Positions 6,928-11,599 of a stretch of DNA of 11,599 bases are shown here, one piece after another. Position 1 is the stretch's first letter. Every line of letters starts with the position of its first letter. Location: the NCBI GenBank assembly GCA_903896775.1, contig CAITZE010000348.1, positions 1 through 11,599 on the forward strand. The letters run 5' to 3'. The notes beneath the pieces were generated by a model. It ran no database searches. It was not told where the DNA came from and saw only the letters and a program-made list of their open reading frames with translations. Made by a program: the position numbers and the translations under genes. This stretch comes from an uncultured bacterium. GTDB lineage: Bacteria > Pseudomonadota > Alphaproteobacteria > Rhodospirillales > Rhodospirillaceae.

Positions 6928-7635
6928 TTAGAAGTTCTTAGAAACAAGACTGATCGTAAATATCGACTGGTACATTCCGAGAGCAGTATTGTGTGTTTCG
7001 ATAATGTCATAGTTTGTAGCCGAAATCTGACACTTATCACTAGTCTTCTGGTTGATGCCTCCAGTTTTGTGATTAAGCAAAATTCGATTTACCTGATCAT
7101 GCGTTTTATTTTTCATGTCAGTTATGACCAAGTCTTGGTTGTCAGAGTTCCAAAGGTCTCCGTACTTATTTTTCAAGATTGGCAGGACAGTGTCCCATTC
7201 TAGTTCGTTATAGTGAACGCTAACTTCGGTGATTAAGCCGTTACTAAAAGCTACAAACACGCTAACGGGAATCATATCTCCGTTACCGACACTAACTCCG
7301 TAAGGTATCATGCAAGTGTCTTTATTGCAGTATGGACCAGTTTTCCAATCGTCCATTTCTGAGGACGGGATCAGTCCATACTTTTCCATATTTGCCACAG
7401 TTTCTGTGTATGTGTGGACAGGAGGATTCATTTTCCAATCCTTCACCCCGAGTACACTCATAACTTCAGATGGAGACATTTTATCTCCAACAGAAATTCC
7501 CTTGAAGTCACAAGGAACATCAGCACTTGAAGATGTTTTGTCTATGTGTGTAGGAGTTGCCTTCTTCTGATCGCACCCGCTGAGCGTCACGGCAGCTACT
7601 AGAGACAGCATAGAGACTGTGATGTTGCGGTTCAT
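6928..7635 (-). CDS. Island lipoprotein of unknown function
   Basis: A 235-residue protein that I do not recognise. Residues 1-21 (MNRNITVSMLSLVAAVTLSG then C) form a typical lipoprotein signal with lipobox LSGC. The mature part begins with a Lys/Thr/Ser-rich linker, then a folded region with DFKGISVGDKMSPSEVMSVL, similar in style to small periplasmic domains that open with a 'G.. .GM...EV...LG' segment (BamE/SmpA-like). That resemblance is weak. There are four further cysteines, two of them in GPYCNKDTC. I start at the ATG at 7635, which has GGAA five bases upstream. An ATG at 7644 adds three residues but abuts the previous stop and has no ribosome site. Stop and start positions suggest translational coupling to the membrane protein upstream, and the HNH lipoprotein follows 24 bp downstream. 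Confidence 0.82.
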   Translation of the reverse strand: MNRNITVSMLSLVAAVTLSGCDQKKATPTHIDKTSSSADVPCDFKGISVGDKMSPSEVMSVLGVKDWKMNPPVHTYTETVANMEKYGLIPSSEMDDWKTGPYCNKDTCMIPYGVSVGNGDMIPVSVFVAFSNGLITEVSVHYNELEWDTVLPILKNKYGDLWNSDNQDLVITDMKNKTHDQVNRILLNHKTGGINQKTSDKCQISATNYDIIETHNTALGMYQSIFTISLVSKNF

Positions 7636-7644
7636 GTGTTCCAT

Positions 7645-8145
7645 TTAATAGTCAGCAACCATCTTTTGCCACTCCTCAAGAGATTTGCATTTTGTCCCTG
7701 AAACATCGCAATACATTTGTAGATCATTTTTACGATCAGACGCAGTCGAATACTGCAAACTATATTCGCCTAAAGACTCTCCAGAAACTGCATCATGTAG
7801 AGAGTGGATGGTCTCGCAAGGTGGGTGTAAACTATCGTTACACAGCCCTTTCGATATTTGTGTCATGACCAACAAACACCTGTTTTTGACAGTGCTGTAT
7901 TTCATATCGAATTTAGATTCGAAAAAGGTATCCATATAACGGATTTTTTCGAATCTTTTTTCAGCTTTTTCTTGGCAGAGAATTTGAGTTTGAAGCGGTA
8001 CAGCCTTAGTTGATCCGATGTCGGCAAAATTGAATCTGTTTAGAACAAAGAGACCACTCAAAACGAGGAAGCAACAGAAGGCGCCCAACAGAAAGCTTTT
8101 GGATTCTAGTCGCCACTTGATGAGAAGCTTCTCTATCATCGCCAT
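7645..8145 (-). CDS. Island single-pass membrane protein of unknown function
   Basis: A 166-residue protein with a short basic N-terminus (MAMIEKLLIKWRLESK) and one strong membrane helix (SFLLGAFCCFLVLSGLFVL). A soluble domain of about 130 residues follows, with six cysteines (ILCQEKAEKRF, NRCLLVM, GLCNDS, PPCET, MYCDVSGTKC), probably periplasmic and disulfide bonded. No family is recognised. The ATG at 8145 is chosen because GGGGGA lies just upstream and its A is the last base of the preceding stop (TGATG overlap). The same frame stays open to 8292 but would then run antisense-like through the upstream gene. Codon use is strongly AT-rich. The very tight packing with its neighbours argues that the four products act together. 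Confidence 0.82.
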   Translation of the reverse strand: MAMIEKLLIKWRLESKSFLLGAFCCFLVLSGLFVLNRFNFADIGSTKAVPLQTQILCQEKAEKRFEKIRYMDTFFESKFDMKYSTVKNRCLLVMTQISKGLCNDSLHPPCETIHSLHDAVSGESLGEYSLQYSTASDRKNDLQMYCDVSGTKCKSLEEWQKMVADY

Positions 8146-8429
8146 CACCGTCCCCCACGCTTGTATTGATCTACCAGAGACTGCGGAACATCTGCAGGGT
8201 AGCACATAGGCGATGCTCCGCCTGGGCGACTGTATGCGCTGCGTCTTCCGCATGAAGAACCGTTCCGAGCTACATTGTACGGACAAGGACATGAACCAGA
8301 GTAACTGGCTATAGACTGCTGGATGATTGCTTGGCGTATCTGATTATCGGAAGCAGGAGCTGCGAAAGATTGGGTAGCTACCAGTATCAACGCTGATACA
8401 GAAGCAGCAGCGAGACGTTTTAACATCAT
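8145..8429 (-). CDS. Small secreted Cys-rich hypothetical protein
   Basis: A 94-residue protein, first of the leftward island operon. A Sec signal peptide (MMLKRLAAASVSALILVATQ then SFA|AP) is followed by a mature part of about 71 residues. That part contains SGSCPCPYN, SSCGRRSAYSRPGG and MCYPADV, with cysteines at 47, 49, 60 and 76. This CPCPY...CG.RSAYSRPGG...CYP.DV pattern is one I recall from uncharacterised proteobacterial proteins; no function is known to me. Four cysteines in an exported protein suggest two disulfides. The start has AGGGA six bases upstream. It overlaps the next gene by one base (TGATG). The promoter should lie in the 8440-8500 region, inside the truncated M56 gene, but I see no convincing boxes. 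Confidence 0.8.
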   Translation of the reverse strand: MMLKRLAAASVSALILVATQSFAAPASDNQIRQAIIQQSIASYSGSCPCPYNVARNGSSCGRRSAYSRPGGASPMCYPADVPQSLVDQYKRGGR

Positions 8430-8449
8430 CGTGTCCCTGCCTTAGGCTG

Positions 8450-8712
8450 TCGCGTGGTGTGAGATGCAACGACAAGCCGACAACCGGGGTGGCTTCGGCA
8501 TAAGCGCGAACGATGCTGTAGGTCAGTACAGGCGCGGCAGCCATGGCGATGAGTATGAGAAAGGCGAGATTGTAGCGCGCCCGCGCACTCCTGCAGAACA
8601 ACTGTAAGAGTTAGAAAATAAATGCGAGCGCTAAACCTTGCCAAAGAAAGTGGATCAGGGTCCAGCCCAGAGCTTGCACGACGTCAGGCGAAAACCACGG
8701 AGCGGCATTCAT
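8450..8712 (-). pseudogene. BlaR1/M56-type sensor peptidase, N-terminal remnant with in-frame stop
   Basis: Read leftward from the ATG at 8712, the frame gives MNAAPWFSPDVVQALGWTLI then HFLWQGLALAFIF, the hallmark first membrane helix of M56/BlaR1 proteins (LGW.L.H.LWQG). A TAA at 8611-8613 follows. The same frame then continues with LLQLFCRSARARYNLAFLIL and IAMAAAPVLTYSIV, which is the expected second helix after an RY motif. The gene is thus broken twice: by a nonsense codon at position 34 and by loss of everything after about 80 codons, where the island begins. The zinc-peptidase HExxH and sensor domains are absent. Its ATG overlaps the stop of the BlaI-type gene (ATGA), the classic arrangement of a regulator and its sensor. 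Confidence 0.82.
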
Positions 8713-9110
8713 TTGGTTTTCCTTTCATGGGCATCGAGAATGCGGCGAATCTCGTCGATCTCTTCTTGCGATGCCGGCTTACCGGCCAGCGCGTGCATCA
8801 CAAGTTGGCTGGCTGAGCCGCCAAAGGCGCGCGTCATGAGATCGCTGACGACCTGATGTTTGGTCTTCTCAGCCGACTCACAGGCTTCGTAGACATGTGC
8901 CCGTTGGTCGCTGTTACGGCGTACCGAGCCTTTGGCTGTCATGATTTGCAGGAACTTCAGTGTACCGGTGTACCCGACAGGCTTGATCGCGCTGAGAATG
9001 TCGTGGACCTCGCGCACCGTAGAAGGCCCGCGCTCCCAGAGGATGTTCAAGATCGAGAGTTCGGTCGGGGTCGGTTTGGCGAGCGTGGTTTTCTTCATGT
9101 CGGGCAGCAT
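8709..9110 (-). CDS. BlaI/MecI/CopY-family transcriptional repressor
   Basis: A 133-residue winged-helix repressor. PTPTELSILNILWERGPSTV is the family's N-terminal helix pair, and VGYTGTLKFLQIMTAKGSVR is the recognition helix and following turn. QRAHVYEA is the wing strand, and the C-terminal 60 residues form the dimerisation helices. In characterised systems such a repressor binds dyads in its own promoter and is cleaved when a partner M56 sensor is activated. Here the partner gene, joined by an ATGA overlap, is a remnant. Two palindromes lie immediately upstream. The start may instead be the ATG at 9098 (MKKTTLAKPTPTE), since neither ATG has a good ribosome site and the 9110 ATG touches the operator. 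The repressor itself looks intact. Confidence 0.92.
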   Translation of the reverse strand: MLPDMKKTTLAKPTPTELSILNILWERGPSTVREVHDILSAIKPVGYTGTLKFLQIMTAKGSVRRNSDQRAHVYEACESAEKTKHQVVSDLMTRAFGGSASQLVMHALAGKPASQEEIDEIRRILDAHERKTK

Positions 9111-9151
9111 ACTACGAAGAAATTCGTAATATCAACGAAAAGTTTCGTAGT
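9111..9151. promoter_or_regulatory. Paired BlaI-type operators
   Basis: TACGAA-GAAA-TTCGTA (9113-9128) is a perfect 6-4-6 palindrome. AACGAA-AAGT-TTCGTA (9134-9149) is the same palindrome with one mismatch. Centres are 21 bp apart, two helical turns, so two dimers would bind the same DNA face. The outer arms extend to ACTACGAA and TTCGTAGT (9111-9118, 9144-9151). The location directly before the BlaI-type gene matches autoregulatory dyads of the family. Binding is inferred. Confidence 0.8.
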
Positions 9152-9157
9152 TTGATG

Positions 9158-9197
9158 CAAAGAAAATGGCGGCGCAGCAAAAAGCCACGCCGCCATT
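9158..9197 (-). terminator. Rho-independent terminator of the binding-protein operon
   Basis: On the minus strand AATGGCGGCG (9197-9188) pairs perfectly with CGCCGCCATT (9174-9165) around a 13-base loop, and TTCTTT follows. This 10-bp GC-rich stem with a short U-rich tail lies 16 bases after the stop of the second ModA-like gene. It insulates the BlaI-type gene from read-through. Confidence 0.8.
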
Positions 9198-9213
9198 GAT
9201 TCAGAAGCGCTTT

Positions 9214-9999
9214 TTACTTCTTCGGCTTTACGGGCTCGAGGCCGGTCGCCGCGATGACCTCTTGGGCATGGGGCGACTGCATGAAGGCGATGAATTCCTT
9301 GGCGGCCGCGGGATTCTGCGACTTCGAGGAAATCGCCGCCGTCCATGGCGTGATCAACTGGATGGAGTCCGGAATCGGACCTACGAGGGTGATCTCCTTA
9401 ATCGCCTTAAGTTCGCTGACCTGTTGAAAGCCGACTTCAGCTTCGCCTTTGGCGATACCGGCGCCGCCGTTTTCGCTGATCTTTTTGGTCGCGATTTCTT
9501 TTTCAATGCCGAGTTTCTTGAAGAGCTCGTTCTTGATGTAGAGGCCGCTCGCGCTGCTGGAATAAGCGATCGAGTTGGCCTTCAACAACACCTGCTTCAA
9601 TTTTTCCGGCGTGGAGATGTCGGGCACAGGCATGCCTTTCTGCACGGCAAAACCAACCTTCGAGATCACCAAGTCCTGCACACTTTTCGGGTCCACCAGG
9701 CCTTCTTTGGTAAGATCGTCGACCGACGGACGCGCAATGATGATGAGGTCGTCGGCTTGACCCGCGCGCAAGCGATTGGGAATCGTGCTCGGCGAAGTGC
9801 CCATGGAACCGCCGCCCACGGTGATCACTTTGTTTCCGGTCTTCTGTTCGAACTCGCCTTTCAGCTGATTGACTGAAGGCGTGATGGCGCCGGAAATCAT
9901 GACGGTGATTTCAGCCGCCGAAGCCTGCGAGACGGGCGATGCGCCCATCAGCAGCGATGCTGCGAATAAGGCAGCAACCGTATATGTGCGCGTGGTCAT
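9214..9999 (-). CDS. ModA-like periplasmic substrate-binding protein, copy 2
   Basis: A 261-residue exported solute-binding protein, second in a two-gene operon. A signal peptide covers residues 1-29 (cleavage near QASA|AE). The mature start ITVMISGAITPSVNQLKGEF is the first strand-helix of the ModA/type-2 binding-protein fold. GGGSMG, NRLRAGQADDLIII, YSSSASGLY and VGFQQVSEL line the binding cleft in that family. The ligand could be molybdate, tungstate or another oxyanion or organic acid; the ISGA loop differs from the AAASL common in true ModA, so the ligand is left open. The frame extends to 10077, but the ATG at 9999 has a strong GGGGAGGA (10005-10012) five bases upstream and gives a proper signal peptide. 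It lies 25 bp after copy 1, and a hairpin terminator follows. Confidence 0.87.
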   Translation of the reverse strand: MTTRTYTVAALFAASLLMGASPVSQASAAEITVMISGAITPSVNQLKGEFEQKTGNKVITVGGGSMGTSPSTIPNRLRAGQADDLIIIARPSVDDLTKEGLVDPKSVQDLVISKVGFAVQKGMPVPDISTPEKLKQVLLKANSIAYSSSASGLYIKNELFKKLGIEKEIATKKISENGGAGIAKGEAEVGFQQVSELKAIKEITLVGPIPDSIQLITPWTAAISSKSQNPAAAKEFIAFMQSPHAQEVIAATGLEPVKPKK

Positions 10000-10004
10000 A
10001 GAAA

Positions 10005-10012
10005 TCCTCCCC
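10005..10012 (-). promoter_or_regulatory. Strong ribosome-binding site deciding the start of copy 2
   Basis: GGGGAGGA on the minus strand, five bases before the ATG at 9999. It rules out the longer frame to 10077, whose extra 26 residues would precede the signal peptide. Confidence 0.8.
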
Positions 10013-10024
10013 AATGTATTTGTT

Positions 10025-10828
10025 TTAGTCTTTAGCGATGGCGGCTGGCACAAGGCCGGCAGCCTTAATGGCATCATAAGCCTTCGGCGACGTCAGGAAC
10101 GCGATCAGCTGCTTGGCCGCTTCCGGGTTCGCAGATTTCGAGGAGATCGCCGCCGTGAACGGCGTGATCAGCTGCACGGAAGACGGGATCGGTCCGACCA
10201 GCGTGATGCCTTTGACCGGCTTCAATTCGCTGACTTGTTGGAAGCCGACTTCGATCTCGCCGCTGGCGATCAGCTCGCCGACCGGTGTTGCGGGAATTTT
10301 GCGTGACTTCGCCGCCGCTTCATTTTCGATGCCGAGCTTTTTGAAAAGCTGGGTGCCAACATAGACGCCGCTGGCGCTATCCGAATAGCCGATCGATTTG
10401 GCTTTCAGCAGTACAGCCTTGAGCTTGTCGGGCGTGGAGATATCCGGCACGGGCGCGCCGGCTTTGACAGCGAAGCCAACTTGCGAATGAACCAGATCGA
10501 CGACTGTCTTGGGATCGACCATGCCGTTCTTGGCAAGCATTTCAGCCGAGCTGCGCGCCACGATCACGATGTCGTCGGCTTCACCGCGCTGCAGACGGTT
10601 GGGAATGGCCTGCGGCGTTTCGCCCATGGACGGGCCGCTGATGGTGACCAGTGTATTGCCTGTCTGTTTTTCGTATTCCGGCTTCAAGGCTTCATAGGCT
10701 GCAGTGAAAGCGCCTGAAATCATGACACGAACTTCGGCAGCGGAAGCAGGAGAAGCAAACCGTGCGCCGACAAGCAGCACAGCAGCGGCGTGGACAGCAA
10801 ACCGACGTAATAAAGCGCGCGTGATCAC
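10025..10828 (-). CDS. ModA-like periplasmic substrate-binding protein, copy 1
   Basis: A 267-residue paralogue of the following gene. The signal peptide ends near SPASA|AE (residue 30). Shared blocks include VMISGA, EKQTGN, SMG.(T/S)P..IPNRL, PDIS TP.KLK.VLLKA.SI.YS.SASG.Y, LFKKLGIE, VGFQQVSELK and ITLVGPIP. The copy carries a short insertion (AKSRKIPATPVGELIAS) where copy 2 has ISENGGAGIAK. The start is a GTG at 10828, supported by GGGGAGG (10835-10841) six bases upstream. No ABC permease or ATPase gene lies in the 900 bases on either side, so the transport partner, if any, is elsewhere. Function as a binding protein is family knowledge; the ligand is unknown. Confidence 0.87.
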   Translation of the reverse strand: MITRALLRRFAVHAAAVLLVGARFASPASAAEVRVMISGAFTAAYEALKPEYEKQTGNTLVTISGPSMGETPQAIPNRLQRGEADDIVIVARSSAEMLAKNGMVDPKTVVDLVHSQVGFAVKAGAPVPDISTPDKLKAVLLKAKSIGYSDSASGVYVGTQLFKKLGIENEAAAKSRKIPATPVGELIASGEIEVGFQQVSELKPVKGITLVGPIPSSVQLITPFTAAISSKSANPEAAKQLIAFLTSPKAYDAIKAAGLVPAAIAKD

Positions 10829-10834
10829 AACAAG

Positions 10835-10841
10835 CCTCCCC
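10835..10841 (-). promoter_or_regulatory. Ribosome-binding site supporting a GTG start
   Basis: GGGGAGG on the minus strand lies six bases before the GTG at 10828, fixing this non-ATG start for the first ModA-like gene. No in-frame ATG gives an intact signal peptide. Confidence 0.75.
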
Positions 10842-10920
10842 TTTGAGTTCCATTTGGCGGTCGAAAGACTAGACCAATGGCAGGGGCTTTTCTATGGCTG
10901 TTCAGGTCTTAAGCAGCGCG

Positions 10921-11599
10921 TTACCGCAGTGCAGCAGCGATATTGCCACCGTCAACCGTGAGAATCGCGCCGGTGGTTTTATCGGCCAGCGCCAGACTGA
11001 TAAAGGCCTGCGCCACATCTTCAGCAGTCACTTCCTGCGCTAACAGGTTTCCGCCCATGTACTCTTCCCGAGACACGCCGCGCGACTTGGAGCGCTCGGC
11101 GATCATTGTATCGGTGAGAAGCCCGGAACGGATGCGGTCGGCGTTGACGGCGTTGGAGCGGATGCCCTCGGCGCCGTGATCGACGGCATACTGCCGCATG
11201 AGGGCGAGCGCCGCGGCTTTCGGCAAGCCATAAGGACCGAAATTCGGCCCCGGATTGACGGCTTGTTTTGAGACATTGAACAGCAAAACGCCGCCGAAGC
11301 CCTGTTTGGTCATGACATCGACCGCGGCTTGAGCCACGCGCTGATAGCCGAAGAAATTCAACTCGAAACTATCGCGCAGAATCTGCTCGTCGACCGTGCC
11401 GATTTTACCCTGCCACGCCTTGCCGGCATTGGCGACGACGATATCGGCACCGCCAAAAATCTCCACCACTTTTGCGAACGCCGATTTGACAGCGTCTGCG
11501 TTCGTGACGTCGCAAACAACAGCAGCGCATTTTAAGGCTTTCGCGGCGGCAGTAAGCGCCTCGCCGGGAAGATCGAGGATTGCAACTTCAGCGCCTTCA
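10921..11599 (-). CDS. Short-chain dehydrogenase, probably the C-terminal half of a bifunctional aldolase/SDR; truncated by window edge
   Basis: The frame is open from the right edge to the TAA at 10921, 225 visible residues. EGAEVAILDLPGEAL is the second strand of the Rossmann fold, CDVT the acidic turn, and ADIVVANAG the NAG motif. FNVS and PYGLPK supply the catalytic Ser and Tyr-xxx-Lys at the usual 13-residue Ser-Tyr spacing. The C-terminal part (SNAVNADRIRSGLLTD, then NLLAQEVTAEDVAQAF and TTGAILTVDGGNIAAALR) closely resembles the dehydrogenase half of fusions with a class II aldolase domain, such as rhamnulose-phosphate aldolase/lactaldehyde dehydrogenase proteins. The aldolase half would lie beyond the edge. 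A GTG at 11469 is internal, not the start. The 92 bp to the next gene holds no clear terminator. Confidence 0.85.
   Translation of the reverse strand, partial: EGAEVAILDLPGEALTAAAKALKCAAVVCDVTNADAVKSAFAKVVEIFGGADIVVANAGKAWQGKIGTVDEQILRDSFELNFFGYQRVAQAAVDVMTKQGFGGVLLFNVSKQAVNPGPNFGPYGLPKAAALALMRQYAVDHGAEGIRSNAVNADRIRSGLLTDTMIAERSKSRGVSREEYMGGNLLAQEVTAEDVAQAFISLALADKTTGAILTVDGGNIAAALR

Larger units (their letters stand above)
6241..8450. mobile_element. AT-rich genomic island flanked by two truncated host genes
   Basis: Base composition changes abruptly: 20 of 60 bases are G or C at 7681-7740, against 38 of 60 at 10561-10620. Codon use in the enclosed genes is AT-leaning to match. The left edge is a recombinase remnant, the remainder a leftward four-gene operon of exported proteins. 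The left flank is a 3' fragment of one host gene and the right flank a 5' fragment of a different one. The insertion was therefore accompanied by loss of host DNA, or followed a rearrangement. Both edges are approximate (6236-6250 and about 8446-8475). I found no terminal inverted repeats or target duplication. Confidence 0.65.

Noticed and set aside
8146..8292. N-terminal extension of the island membrane protein
   Set aside because: It overlaps the preceding secreted-protein gene in another frame; the ATG at 8145 has a strong ribosome site and a TGATG coupling.
9166..9876. 236-codon plus-strand open frame opposite the second ModA-like gene
   Set aside because: It begins in the terminator hairpin and is antisense to a well supported gene; composition is that of a shadow frame.
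1..11599. CRISPR arrays, complete insertion sequences, or integron sites
   Set aside because: No regularly spaced repeats, transposase genes or terminal inverted repeats were found by eye.

Overview
The window reads as a stretch of alphaproteobacterial chromosome interrupted by a small, AT-rich foreign island. Support for the host group is gene content (tandem YkgJ-type cysteine-cluster proteins, a DUF1109/NrsF-type membrane protein, an MlotiK1-like channel with a cyclic-nucleotide-binding domain, and an SDR resembling the second half of rhizobial-type aldolase/dehydrogenase fusions). The host DNA is moderately GC-rich: 38 of 60 bases are G or C at 10561-10620. I cannot name a genus.

Layout, left flank. 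The window opens in a CinA/MoaB-type molybdopterin-binding protein (1-562, +), convergent with an RluA-family pseudouridine synthase (551-1321, -). A two-gene operon of paralogous cysteine-cluster proteins (1421-3035, +) is divergent from it. Next come a tRNA-Leu(UAA) gene (3127-3217), a SAM methyltransferase with an N-terminal CxxC/CxxC module (3260-4006, +) and, on the opposite strand with no gap, a K+ channel with a cyclic-nucleotide-binding domain (4007-5131, -). A gap carrying strong dyad symmetry separates the channel from a divergent secreted protein of unknown function (5304-5939, +).

Layout, island. From about 6240 to about 8450 the base composition drops sharply (20 of 60 bases are G or C at 7681-7740). 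The left edge is the C-terminal part of a serine recombinase with no catalytic domain. The rest is one leftward operon of four small exported proteins: a Cys-rich secreted protein, a single-pass membrane protein, a lipoprotein, and a lipoprotein carrying an HNH-nuclease motif. The island is bounded on both sides by broken host genes. On the left is the C-terminal end of a DUF1109/NrsF-type membrane protein. On the right is the N-terminus of a BlaR1/M56-type sensor peptidase, which also carries an in-frame TAA.

Layout, right flank. The M56 fragment overlaps (ATGA) an intact BlaI/MecI-type repressor (8709-9110, -), preceded by two near-identical palindromes spaced 21 bp centre to centre. A strong hairpin terminator separates this from a tandem pair of ModA-like periplasmic binding proteins (9214-9999 and 10025-10828, -) that have no permease genes nearby. 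The window ends inside an SDR (10921 to the edge, -), probably the dehydrogenase half of a bifunctional aldolase/dehydrogenase.

The parts most worth attention are the island with its four exported proteins, the damage it is associated with in a BlaI/M56 sensing pair, and the paired BlaI operators. Families were recognised by eye from motifs; no database search was run.
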